Positions 7,574 to 15,805 of a DNA stretch of 64,000 nucleotides are shown here, in pieces. Within the stretch, counting starts at the first letter, position 1; every line of letters begins with the position of its first letter. Made by a program: the position numbers and the translations under genes. Under the pieces are notes generated by a model that worked only from the letters and a program-made list of their open reading frames with translations, was not told the DNA's origin and did not search any database. The stretch lies in NCBI RefSeq assembly GCF_902859595.1, contig NZ_CADIJQ010000001.1, positions 620,001 to 684,000 on the forward strand, in the 5' to 3' direction. The DNA comes from Achromobacter kerstersii. GTDB lineage: Bacteria; Pseudomonadota; Gammaproteobacteria; Burkholderiales; Burkholderiaceae_B.

Positions 7574-9073
7574 TCAGACTGTCAGACTGATCCAGGTCGT
7601 CTTCAAGTCCGAGTACTTGTCCAGCGCATGCAGCGACTTGTCGCGGCCGGAGCCCGACTGCTTCACGCCGCCAAACGGCACGGTGATGTCGCCATCGGCA
7701 TAGCAATTGACCCAGACCAGCCCCGCGCGCAGCCGGCGCGACAAGCGATGCGCGCGCGACAGGTTGGCCGTCCACAGGCCTGCGCCCAGGCCGTACACCG
7801 AATCATTGGCCAGTTCGATGGCTTCGTCTTCGGTAGTGAAGCGTTGCGCCGCCAGGACCGGGCCGAAAATTTCTTCGCGCACCAGCGCGGAGTCTTGGCT
7901 GGCGCAGTCGAAGATGGTGGGCTCGATGTAATAGCCGCCCGTGGCGCTGCGGGCCTGCTTGCCGCCCAGGCGCAATGTGGCGCCGTCGGCCTGGCCCGCC
8001 GCGATGCGAGCCAGCACGCCTTGCATCTGGCGTTCGTCAACCATCGCGCCCATGGCGGTGGCCGGGTCCAGCGGGTCGCCGGGTTGCAGCGTGGCGGCAA
8101 AGGTCGCGACCTTGTCCATGAACGCGTCGTAGATGCCGTCCTGCACGTACAGGCGCGAGCCGGCGATGCACACTTCGCCCTGGTTCGAGAAGATGGCAAG
8201 CGCTGCGGCTTGGGCGGCGCGGTCCAGGTCGGGGCAATCGTCGAACACAATGTGCGGCGACTTGCCGCCGCATTCCAGCCAGACGCGCTTCAGATTCGAT
8301 TCGCCGGAATACGTCATGAAGCGCTTGCCCGTGGCGGTGGACCCGGTGAAGGCCACGCAGTCCACGTCCGGATGCAGGCCCAGCGCCTGGCCGGCCACCG
8401 CGCCCAAGCCCGGCACCACGTTGAAGACACCGGCGGGAATGCCCGCTTCGGTGGCCAGCGCGGCCAGACGGATGGCGGACAGCGACGCCTGTTCGGCGGG
8501 TTTCAAGATGACGCTGTTGCCCGCGGCCAGCGCAGGCGCGACTTTCCACGCCGCCATCATTAGCGGGTAGTTCCACGGCACCACGGCGGCCACCACGCCC
8601 AACGGTTCGCGGGTGATCGTGGCCAGCGCGTCGGGGCCGGTCGGCGCGATCTCGTCGTAGATCTTGTCGATGGCTTCGGCGTACCAGGCGTAGCAGCGGG
8701 CGGTTTCTGGCACGTCAAAGGCCAGCGCGTCGCGGATGGGCTTGCCCATGTCCAGCGTTTCCAGCAGCGCCAATTCCTCGGTGTGCTGGTCGATCAGGGC
8801 GGCCAGACGCAGCAGCCGCGCCTTGCGTTCGCGCGGGGCCAGCTGGCTCCAGACGCCGGCTTCAAACGCGCGGCGGGCGGCGGCCACGGCGCGGTTCACA
8901 TCGGCCTGACCGCAAGCCGCCACGTCGGCGAGCTTGCGGCCGTCGATGGGGCTGGACGCGGGAAAGGTGGCGCCATCGGCCGCGTCGCAATAGGCACCGT
9001 CGATATAGGCCTGGCCGTTGAAGGCCAGGGCGGCGGCACGGGCGTGCCAATAGGCGGAATCATGTTGGCTCAT
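7574..9073 (-). CDS. NAD(P)-dependent aldehyde dehydrogenase (PuuC/AldA-like)
   Basis: 499 residues from ATG at 9073; the start overlaps the upstream stop (ATGA at 9070-9073). All main aldehyde dehydrogenase motifs are present: VVPWNYPLMMAAWKVAPALA, LKPAEQASLSA, the glycine turn FTGSTATGKRFM, the general-base Glu in LECGGKSPHIVF, the nucleophile Cys in NQGEVCIAGSRL, and EEIFGPVLAAQRF. Length and style are those of the soluble class that oxidises gamma-amino or hydroxy aldehydes, such as PuuC. It is the last gene of the long minus-strand locus, followed by the palindrome at 7522-7555, and probably oxidises an aldehyde made by the lyase or ThDP steps upstream. Substrate not assignable from sequence. 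Confidence 0.92.
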   Translation of the reverse strand: MSQHDSAYWHARAAALAFNGQAYIDGAYCDAADGATFPASSPIDGRKLADVAACGQADVNRAVAAARRAFEAGVWSQLAPRERKARLLRLAALIDQHTEELALLETLDMGKPIRDALAFDVPETARCYAWYAEAIDKIYDEIAPTGPDALATITREPLGVVAAVVPWNYPLMMAAWKVAPALAAGNSVILKPAEQASLSAIRLAALATEAGIPAGVFNVVPGLGAVAGQALGLHPDVDCVAFTGSTATGKRFMTYSGESNLKRVWLECGGKSPHIVFDDCPDLDRAAQAAALAIFSNQGEVCIAGSRLYVQDGIYDAFMDKVATFAATLQPGDPLDPATAMGAMVDERQMQGVLARIAAGQADGATLRLGGKQARSATGGYYIEPTIFDCASQDSALVREEIFGPVLAAQRFTTEDEAIELANDSVYGLGAGLWTANLSRAHRLSRRLRAGLVWVNCYADGDITVPFGGVKQSGSGRDKSLHALDKYSDLKTTWISLTV

Positions 9074-10320
9074 GCGGGGGCTCCCAAGTGGTTGGCGCGC
9101 GCGACCATGGCGTCCAGCAGCACGTTGCAGCCAGCTTCCAGGTCCGCCGGTTTGGCGTCTTCGATTTCGTTGTGGCTCACGCCGTCTTTGCACGGCACGA
9201 AGATCATGGCGGTGGGCGTGACGCTGGCCATGTAGACGGCGTCGTGGCCGGCGCCCGTCACGATGTCCATCGCGGCCAGACCCCGGCGGGTGGCGCCGTC
9301 GCGCACTTTGCCGACCAGGTCCGTGTCAAACGGCGTGGGCGGGAAGTACTGCATCTGCTTTACGTCCACGGTGACGCCGTGGCGTTCGGCGACTTCCGTG
9401 CAGGCCGCCAGCCAGCGCGCGTCCATCTGCGTCAGCGTGGCTTCGTCTTCGTGGCGCAGGTCCACGGTAAAACGCACTTGGCCCGGGATAACGTTGCGCG
9501 AGCCGGGGTGGGCATGAATTTCGCCCACCGTGCCGCGGCCGTGCGGCTGGTTGTCGTTGGCGATGCCAATCACCGATTGCAGCAGGAAGGTGGTGGCGTA
9601 CAGCGCGTCGCGGCGGATGGGCATCGGCGTGGGGCCGGCATGCATTTCCATGCCGGTGACCACCACGTCGTACCAGCGCACCCCCAAGGAACCCGTCACC
9701 ACGCCGACCACTTTTTCTTCGTGCTCAAGAATGGGGCCTTGCTCGATGTGGGCTTCGAAGTACGCGCCTACCGGGCGGCCGCCGACCGGGTCGGCGCCGG
9801 CATAGCCGATGGCGGCCAGCTCGTCGGCCACCGATTTGCCGTCGTGGTCGCGCGCGTTCAGCGCCACTTCCAGCGGGAATTTGCCGGCGAACACGCCGGA
9901 GCCCATCATCACGGGCAGAAAGCGCGAGCCTTCCTCGTTCGTCCAGATGGCCACTTCCAGCGGCGCCTCGGTGACGACGCCGTGGTCGTTCAGGCTGCGC
10001 ATGACTTCCAGGCCCGCCAGCACGCCGTAGCAGCCGTCGAACTTGCCGCCGGTGGGCTGGGTGTCGATATGGCTGCCGGTCATGACGGGCGGCAGGTCAT
10101 TGTTGCGGCCGGCGCGGCGGGCGAAGATGTTGCCCACCTGATCCACCCGCAGCGTCATGCCGGCATCGCGCATCCAGCCGGTGACCAGATCGCGGCCCTG
10201 GCCGTCCAGCGCGGTCAGCGCCAGCCGGCAGTTGCCGCCCTTGGGGGTGGCGCCGATTTGCGCCAGATTCATCAGCGACTGCCACAGCCGCTGTCCGTTG
10301 ATTGAAATCGTCGTTGTCAT
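9070..10320 (-). CDS. Zn-dependent M20 amidohydrolase, hydantoinase/carbamoylase (AtzF/HyuC/UAH) family
   Basis: 416 residues from ATG at 10320. Metal-binding motifs of the M20 carbamoylase group are in order: the His and Asp in MTGSHIDTQPTGGKFDG, the paired Glu in WTNEEGSRF, a His in YFEAHIEQGPIL, and the C-terminal His in GVSHNEIEDAKPADL. This group includes N-carbamoyl-L-amino-acid hydrolase, beta-ureidopropionase, allantoate amidohydrolase and ureidoglycolate hydrolase, all releasing ammonia and CO2 or an amine from ureido or carbamoyl groups. It starts 14 bases after the second ThDP gene and overlaps the aldehyde dehydrogenase start by four bases, so it is part of the same pathway. Which ureido substrate it uses cannot be told. 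Confidence 0.88.
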   Translation of the reverse strand: MTTTISINGQRLWQSLMNLAQIGATPKGGNCRLALTALDGQGRDLVTGWMRDAGMTLRVDQVGNIFARRAGRNNDLPPVMTGSHIDTQPTGGKFDGCYGVLAGLEVMRSLNDHGVVTEAPLEVAIWTNEEGSRFLPVMMGSGVFAGKFPLEVALNARDHDGKSVADELAAIGYAGADPVGGRPVGAYFEAHIEQGPILEHEEKVVGVVTGSLGVRWYDVVVTGMEMHAGPTPMPIRRDALYATTFLLQSVIGIANDNQPHGRGTVGEIHAHPGSRNVIPGQVRFTVDLRHEDEATLTQMDARWLAACTEVAERHGVTVDVKQMQYFPPTPFDTDLVGKVRDGATRRGLAAMDIVTGAGHDAVYMASVTPTAMIFVPCKDGVSHNEIEDAKPADLEAGCNVLLDAMVARANHLGAPA

Positions 10321-10334
10321 GGCGTGGGGTCCTG

Positions 10335-12056
10335 TCAGTGGCCGGGTTTGTCATTGCGGGCGATGCGCGCCTGCGCGGCTTCGCGGATGCCCATCAGGGT
10401 TTCGCCCGGCGCGATGCCGTTGGCGTCGTAGCGGATTTCCAGCAGCGCGGGCAGGCTGTTTTCATTGGCATACGCCAGCGCGCGTTCAAAGGCGGGGCCG
10501 AACGCGTCGGTGCTTTCCACGGCTTCGCCATAGCCGCCGTAGCCGCGAATGATCTGCGTGAAGTCGGGGTTCTCAAAACCCAACGCGATGGTGCGTGCGG
10601 GGAATTCGCGTTCCTGGTGCGCGCGGATCGTGCCCCAGATGCCGTTGTTGAACACCAGCACCACGACACCCAGCTTGTACTGCAACGCCACGCCGAGTTC
10701 CTGCATGTTCATCTGGAAGCAGCCGTCGCCCGCGTAGCAGACCACCGTGCGCGCGCGGTCTTCCAGCTTGGCGGAAATGGCGGCGGGCAGGCCGTAGCCC
10801 ATCGAACCCACCGTGGGCGTCAGGCTTGTGCCGGGGCCGGTGTAGCGGCGGTAGCGGTGCGGGTACAGCGCGTAGTTGCCCGCGCCCACGGTGATGCAGG
10901 CGTCCGCAGGCACGTGCGCGTCGACATAGGCGGCGGCCGCGTCCAGGCTCATGGGGCCGGGCGAGGGCAGCGGCGTCAGGCTGTCGGCCAGTTCCTGATG
11001 GGCGGCGCGTACGGCTTCGGCACGGGGCGTGGCGTGGCCGGGCGCCAGGTCAGCCACGCTGGCGGCGAAGCTGGCCACGTCGGCCACGATGGCCTGCGTG
11101 GGCGAGAACACGCGGCCCAGTTCGGCGGCGTCCGGATAGACGTGAATCAGCTTTTGGCGCGGTAGCGGGCTTTCAATGACGGTATAGCCTTCGGTCGTGG
11201 CTTCGCCCAGGCGCGTGCCCACGGCCAGGACGAGGTCGGCGTCGTGCAGGCGCTGGCGCAAGGCGGGCGTCATGGCCCAGCCGACGTGGCCCGCGGCGTT
11301 GGGATGGCGCTGGTCGAAACATTCCAGCCGGCGCCAGGCGGTGCCGACCGGCAGCTCGAAGCGTTCGGCGAAGCCGGCGATCTGGTCGATGGCGGTTTGA
11401 TGCCAGCCATTGCCGCCCAGCAGCAGGAAGGGGCGTTCGGCGGCGTTCAGCAACTGCGTCATGCGCGCAAGGTCGGCCGCGCCGGGGTGGCTGTGCACGC
11501 GCGGGTAACGCGGCAGGTCCGCCACGCGGGCGGTGCCCCACAGCGTGTCTTCCGGCAGCGCCAGCACCACCGGGCCGGGCCGGCCGCTGGTGGCGACAGC
11601 AAAGGCGCGCGAAATGAATTCGGGGATGCGGTCGGTGCGGTCGATCTGCGCCACCCACTTGGCCATCTGGCCGAACATGCGGCGGTAATCGATTTCCTGG
11701 AAGGCTTCGCGCTCCATGAAGTCGTTGCCGACCTGGCCCACGAACAGGATCATCGGCGTGGAGTCCTGGTACGCGGTGTGCACGCCGATGCTGGCGTTGG
11801 TGGCGCCGGGGCCACGCGTGACGAAGCAGATGCCGGGTTCGCCCGTCAGCTTGCCATAGGCCTCGGCCATATAGGCCGCGCCGCTTTCCTGACGGCAAAC
11901 GATGGGCTCGATGGCGTCGGTGTGCTCGTTTAACGCATCGATGCAGGGCAGATAGCTTTCACCGGGAATCATGAACACGCGGCGCGCGCCATGGATGCGC
12001 AATTGCTGCATCAGGATCTGACCGCCATTGCGTTCGGGAATTGCGGCTGACGTCAT
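10335..12056 (-). CDS. Thiamine diphosphate-dependent enzyme, acetolactate-synthase-like (paralogue 2)
   Basis: 573 residues from ATG at 12056, overlapping the stop of the lyase gene (ATGA 12053-12056). Same layout as the enzyme at 3812: IPGESYLPCIDAL, catalytic Glu in CRQESGAAYMAEAYG, TRGPGATNASIGVHT, the central LLLGGNGWHQ and LVLAVGTRLGEATT, and the ThDP diphosphate site YAGDGCFQMNMQEL to FNNGIWGTIR. The two are clear paralogues, but the C-terminal active-site loops differ (this one has IWGTIRAHQERE where the other has CYGSIRLHQART), suggesting different or stereochemically distinct substrates. By position it works between the CitE-like lyase and the amidohydrolase. A carboligase or decarboxylase acting on a 2-oxo acid is the likely chemistry. 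Confidence 0.85.
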   Translation of the reverse strand: MTSAAIPERNGGQILMQQLRIHGARRVFMIPGESYLPCIDALNEHTDAIEPIVCRQESGAAYMAEAYGKLTGEPGICFVTRGPGATNASIGVHTAYQDSTPMILFVGQVGNDFMEREAFQEIDYRRMFGQMAKWVAQIDRTDRIPEFISRAFAVATSGRPGPVVLALPEDTLWGTARVADLPRYPRVHSHPGAADLARMTQLLNAAERPFLLLGGNGWHQTAIDQIAGFAERFELPVGTAWRRLECFDQRHPNAAGHVGWAMTPALRQRLHDADLVLAVGTRLGEATTEGYTVIESPLPRQKLIHVYPDAAELGRVFSPTQAIVADVASFAASVADLAPGHATPRAEAVRAAHQELADSLTPLPSPGPMSLDAAAAYVDAHVPADACITVGAGNYALYPHRYRRYTGPGTSLTPTVGSMGYGLPAAISAKLEDRARTVVCYAGDGCFQMNMQELGVALQYKLGVVVLVFNNGIWGTIRAHQEREFPARTIALGFENPDFTQIIRGYGGYGEAVESTDAFGPAFERALAYANENSLPALLEIRYDANGIAPGETLMGIREAAQARIARNDKPGH

Positions 12057-12982
12057 GCGGAGTCTCCTTGTTGCGGGACGGCCTGCGCGCGGCGCTCGGC
12101 GGCCCATCGTTCGAATTGGTCGTGGCGCGCCAGCAAGCGGCGCGCGGTGTTGTAAGTGGGGGGATCGATGCGTTCGGCATCGTGGCGGCCGGCGCGCTGG
12201 GCTTCAAAGCGGGCCACGCGGTCGCGTGCCGCGTCCACGTCGTCGGCGGACGGCGTGAACACCGCGTGAATCAGCGGCACCTGCTCGGCCACCGTGGCGC
12301 ATTTGGACTTCAGGCCCAGGCGGCGCGCCCAGCGCAGGTCGGTTTCCAGCGCGGGCAGGTCGCGGTAGTTGAACGGGCAGTCGATCGGCACGCAGCCGGC
12401 GGCGGTGCAGTCCACCAGGAAGCGGGCGCGCACGGCGTGCAGTTCAATGCCGTCCTTGCCGCGCTCGGCGCCCAGGCTGGCCGTCAGGTCTTCGGCGGCC
12501 AGCAGGCAGGCGGACACGCGCGGGCTGGCGGTCAGGATGTCATAGGCGCGCACCAGCCCCAGCGCCGATTCCAGCGTGGGCACGATTTCGGTGCTGCCGG
12601 CGGGCAACCCGAGTTCGGATTCGAGCGCGCTGATGGCCGCGTCCAGCGCCACGATCTGCGCGGCGCTTTCGGCGTGCGGCAGAAATACCGCATCCGGCGC
12701 GCCGGGCATCACGCCGCGCAGGTCAGCCAGGCCATCGTCTTCCAGCTTGTTGATGCGCACAGCCGCCACCACGCCCTGCGCACGGCAGGTGGCGAACAGC
12801 GCGGCGATGCGCGGGCGGGCGGCCGGCCGTTCGACGGGCGCGGTGAACTCTTCCAGGTCGGCCACCAGCGCGTCCGTGCCGCTGGCCAGGCCCGCGGCCT
12901 GCGCAGCCGCGTCCATGCCCGGCACGAACATCCAGCTGCGCCGCAGCGCGGGGGGACGGCGAAACGTTGAAGTGTGGGTCAT
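12053..12982 (-). CDS. HpcH/HpaI aldolase/citrate lyase (CitE-like) family protein
   Basis: 309 residues from ATG at 12982 (ATGA overlap with dctM, 12979-12982). CitE-like features: RRSWMFVPGMD at the N-terminus, then DALVADLEEFTAPVERPAAR (an acidic residue with an Arg-rich helix), VRINKLEDDG, PTLESALGL with the metal-binding Glu, and LLAAEDLTASLGAERG with the acidic pair. Relatives are the beta subunit of citrate lyase, malyl-CoA and methylmalyl-CoA lyases, and CoA-independent variants cleaving 3-hydroxyacids. No CoA-transferase or ligase gene is nearby, so a CoA-free substrate or outside activation is possible. It is tightly coupled to the TRAP importer before it and the ThDP enzyme after it. 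Confidence 0.85.
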   Translation of the reverse strand: MTHTSTFRRPPALRRSWMFVPGMDAAAQAAGLASGTDALVADLEEFTAPVERPAARPRIAALFATCRAQGVVAAVRINKLEDDGLADLRGVMPGAPDAVFLPHAESAAQIVALDAAISALESELGLPAGSTEIVPTLESALGLVRAYDILTASPRVSACLLAAEDLTASLGAERGKDGIELHAVRARFLVDCTAAGCVPIDCPFNYRDLPALETDLRWARRLGLKSKCATVAEQVPLIHAVFTPSADDVDAARDRVARFEAQRAGRHDAERIDPPTYNTARRLLARHDQFERWAAERRAQAVPQQGDSA

Positions 12983-14262
12983 TGCACATGCCTCGGCAGG
13001 AACAGCACCAGTTCAGGAACAAAGGTCAGCAGCAACATCACGGCGGTCATGGCCAGCATCATCCACGACAGCGGGCGCAGCGTCTGCATCATGTTGATGC
13101 CGCCAATCTTGCAAGCGGCCATCAAGTCCACCCCGACCGGCGGCGTATTGGCGCCAATGGCCATGTTGATGGATAGCAGAATGCCGAAATGCACCGGGTC
13201 GATGTTGTAGTGTGCCAGCACCGGCATCACGACGGGCGCCACGATGATGATGACGGGAATGGCTTCCATGAACGTGCCGAGCAGCAGCAACACCACGGTC
13301 AGCACGAGCAGCACGGCCGTTTTGCTGTCGGTCCACTCGACGAGCAAGGTGGACAGCGCCTGCGGCACCTGTTCGGCCACCAGCACCCAGGCGAACAGGC
13401 CCGATGCGCCGATGATCAGCAGGATGGACGCGCTGCTTTCGCCGGTGGACTTCAGGTTGTCCCACAGTGATTTCAGGCTTAGCGTGCGATACCAGAAGAA
13501 GCCGATCAGCAAGGCGTAGACGATGGCGCTGGAGGCGGCTTCAGTCGCGGTGAAGATGCCAAAGCGGATGCCGCCGATGATCAGCACGGGCACCATCAGC
13601 GCGGGCAGCGCGTCGATGGCGGCGGCGCGCAGTTCGCCCCACGAGAACGGCTGGCCGCCGGCCCAGTTGTGCTTGCGCGATTGCCAGATGGCCACGCCAA
13701 TCAGCGACAGGCCCAGCAAAATCCCGGGGATGATGCCGGCCACGAACAGCTTGCCCACCGACGTATCGGTGATGGTGCCGTACACGATCAGCACGATGCT
13801 GGGCGGAATGATGGTGGACGTGGCGCCCGCGCTGCCCACCAGCGCGCACGAAAAGCCCTTGTCGTAACCGCTGCGCGCCATGGCGGGCAGCAGCAGGCTG
13901 CCGATGGCGACCACATCCGCCACGCCCGACCCCGACAGCGCGCCGAACATCAGGCAGGCCAGCACGGCCACCACGGCCAGGCCGCCCTTGATGTCGCCCA
14001 CGATGGCGGCGCACAGGCGCACGATGCGCTGGGTCAGGCCCGCGCCGTTCATCAATTGCGCGGCCAGGATGAACAGCGGAATCGCCAGCAGCGTGAAGCT
14101 GTCCAGCCCCACCACGTACTGCTGCGCCGCCACCATCATTGGCGCGGAGTCATAGACCGCCAGATACGCCAGGCACGACAGCACCAGGCCAAAGGCGATA
14201 GGCATGTCGATCAGCACCGTGATCGTGAACACGCCCATCAGAAAGAGAGCACCCGAAGACAT
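12979..14262 (-). CDS. dctM: TRAP transporter large permease DctM
   Basis: 427 residues from ATG at 14262 (MSSGALFLMG), four bases after the dctQ stop. A very hydrophobic protein with about 12 membrane segments and DctM landmarks: MPIAFGLVLSCLAYL, GLDSFTLLAIPLFILAAQLM, AVLACLMFGALSGSGVADVV, GATSTIIPPSIVLIVYG, and near the end NMAIGANTPPVGVDLMAACK. It is the ion-coupled transport subunit of the TRAP system with DctQ and DctP, importing a small organic acid. It directly precedes the lyase gene with a 4-base overlap, linking the importer to the pathway. Confidence 0.95.
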   Translation of the reverse strand: MSSGALFLMGVFTITVLIDMPIAFGLVLSCLAYLAVYDSAPMMVAAQQYVVGLDSFTLLAIPLFILAAQLMNGAGLTQRIVRLCAAIVGDIKGGLAVVAVLACLMFGALSGSGVADVVAIGSLLLPAMARSGYDKGFSCALVGSAGATSTIIPPSIVLIVYGTITDTSVGKLFVAGIIPGILLGLSLIGVAIWQSRKHNWAGGQPFSWGELRAAAIDALPALMVPVLIIGGIRFGIFTATEAASSAIVYALLIGFFWYRTLSLKSLWDNLKSTGESSASILLIIGASGLFAWVLVAEQVPQALSTLLVEWTDSKTAVLLVLTVVLLLLGTFMEAIPVIIIVAPVVMPVLAHYNIDPVHFGILLSINMAIGANTPPVGVDLMAACKIGGINMMQTLRPLSWMMLAMTAVMLLLTFVPELVLFLPRHVQ

Positions 14263-14266
14263 CTTG

Positions 14267-14746
14267 TTAATCCTTTGCCACGGCGGGGGCGGGTGAGAAC
14301 AGCTGCGCCACATGCACGACGATGGTGATCGCGCACGCAAACGGCAGCGCCAGATAGACCGTGCCGGCAGACACGTCCAGCGCGGGCAGCGTCTGGTCCA
14401 TGGTCAGGTCGGCCAGTTGCCAGCCGGCATAACCCAAGGCCGCCAGGCCGATGATGATCAACGCCTGGTTCACGCGTTCCACCGCGTTCAGCACGCGCGG
14501 GCTGCGTACGAAGAAGGGCAAGAGGCCGGCCATGAGGTGAGATCGGTCATGGCTGCACGCCACGCCGCCAATGAAAGCCGACCACACCAGCACCAGCCGC
14601 GGCAATTCCTCGGCCCAATGCGGCGTGGTGTGCGTGACGAAGCGGGCGAACACCACGTAAGAAATCAGGATCGCCAGCAAGGCCACCGCCACGGCGGCGA
14701 AGGCCTTGCTGATGCCCGACAGAATGGCGGACAGTCGGTTGAGCAT
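14267..14746 (-). CDS. dctQ: TRAP transporter small permease DctQ
   Basis: 159 residues from ATG at 14746, which shares one base with the dctP stop (TAATG). Four membrane segments can be seen (AVAVALLAILISYVVFARFV, LPRLVLVWSAFIGGVACS, ALIIIGLAALGYAGWQLADL, TVYLALPFACAITIVVHVAQL). The HWAEELPRLVLVWSAFIGG block around the second segment is the usual DctQ signature. It pairs with DctM in the inner membrane. Confidence 0.93.
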   Translation of the reverse strand: MLNRLSAILSGISKAFAAVAVALLAILISYVVFARFVTHTTPHWAEELPRLVLVWSAFIGGVACSHDRSHLMAGLLPFFVRSPRVLNAVERVNQALIIIGLAALGYAGWQLADLTMDQTLPALDVSAGTVYLALPFACAITIVVHVAQLFSPAPAVAKD

Positions 14747-15741
14747 TACTGGGCCTCGCGGTACTTCTGCACAATCGCCATCAGCTCGGGGCCGTAGGTG
14801 ACCGAATAGGTCTTCCACACCGGCTGCACGGCGGCGGCGAAGGCGGTCTTGTCGACCTCGTTGACCTGCATGCCTTTCTCTTTCAGCTGGGCCACGAATT
14901 GCTGGTCGCCATCGGTGATCATCTTGCGCTGGGCGTCGCGCCACTTGTCGGCGGCGGCTTGCACCACCTTCTTGTCATCGGCCGAAATGCGGTTCCAGAC
15001 CGGCTTGGAGATGATCAGGTTGGCCGGGCCCCAGACGTGGCCGGTAAGCGACAGATACTTCTGCACTTCAAAGAACGACGACGTGTAGATGATCGACAGC
15101 GGGTTCTCTTGCGCGTCGAACACCTTCTGTTGCAGCGCCGAGTACAGCTCGCCAAAAGCCAGCGGGGCCGGGTTGGCGCCCAGCGCGGTGAAGGTGTCCA
15201 GGCGCATCTTGTCCGGCGTGACGCGGGTCTTCAGTCCGGTCAGGTCGGCGGGCTTGGCAACCGCACCACGGTTGTTGGTCACATGGCGGAAGCCGTTTTC
15301 CCACCACGAAATGATGGTCAGGTTCTTTTTGTCGGCCAGTTTGGCCAGCGCGTCGCCCAGCTCGCCGTCATAGGCCTTGTAGGCCTGTGCGGACGAGGAC
15401 CACGTGTACGGCAGTTCCACCACGCCGAACTTGGGTTCGATGGGCTGCAACGAGCCCGAGCCGATGATGGCCGCGCCCTGGCTGCCAATCTGCAAGCCTT
15501 CCAGCATGGTTTTTTCATTGCCCAGCTGGCCGCTGGGGAACAGCACGAAGTTGACGCGGCCGGCGGTTTTCTCTTTGACTTCGGCGGCGAAGCCTTCGGC
15601 GGCCTTGTTCCAGCTATGGCTGGGCGCCAGCACGTGGCCCAGCTTGATGTCCAGGGCATGGGCCGACAGCGGCGCAAGGCCGGCCATGGCAACAAACGCG
15701 CCGCCGATCAGGGCGCGGAAGGTTTTGGGGGCGTGGGTCAT
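14746..15741 (-). CDS. dctP: TRAP transporter substrate-binding protein DctP
   Basis: 331 residues from ATG at 15741, with GGAG seven bases upstream. Signal peptide FRALIGGAFVAMAGLAPLSA, cleavage near AHALD. The mature part has DctP family features: IKLGHVLAPSHSWNKAAEGF, VNFVLFPSGQLGNEKTMLEG, the substrate-carboxylate Arg in LTGLKTRVTPDKM, and the swapped-helix block AQENPLSIIYTSSFFEVQKY. It binds an organic acid in the periplasm and delivers it to DctQM. A 64-base gap separates it from the beta-propeller gene, the only sizeable gap in this half of the locus, so a secondary promoter or mRNA processing site could lie there. Confidence 0.94.
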   Translation of the reverse strand: MTHAPKTFRALIGGAFVAMAGLAPLSAHALDIKLGHVLAPSHSWNKAAEGFAAEVKEKTAGRVNFVLFPSGQLGNEKTMLEGLQIGSQGAAIIGSGSLQPIEPKFGVVELPYTWSSSAQAYKAYDGELGDALAKLADKKNLTIISWWENGFRHVTNNRGAVAKPADLTGLKTRVTPDKMRLDTFTALGANPAPLAFGELYSALQQKVFDAQENPLSIIYTSSFFEVQKYLSLTGHVWGPANLIISKPVWNRISADDKKVVQAAADKWRDAQRKMITDGDQQFVAQLKEKGMQVNEVDKTAFAAAVQPVWKTYSVTYGPELMAIVQKYREAQ

Positions 15742-15788
15742 GAGGTAACTCCAGATGCAAAAAGGGGAAGGTGGAATAGCGGTCATTG

Positions 15789-15805
15789 GCGGGGTGCGGC
15801 CCCGC
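15789..15805 (-). terminator. Weak hairpin between propeller gene and dctP
   Basis: GCGGGG (15789-15794) pairs with CCCCGC (15800-15805) across a 5-base loop, starting directly after the propeller stop codon. There is no T-run, so partial termination or mRNA protection between the two transporter blocks is a guess. Confidence 0.3.

Noticed and set aside
10335..12056. Glyoxylate carboligase or biosynthetic acetolactate synthase assignment
   Set aside because: No small subunit, no tartronate semialdehyde reductase or hydroxypyruvate isomerase neighbours; kept as family-level only.
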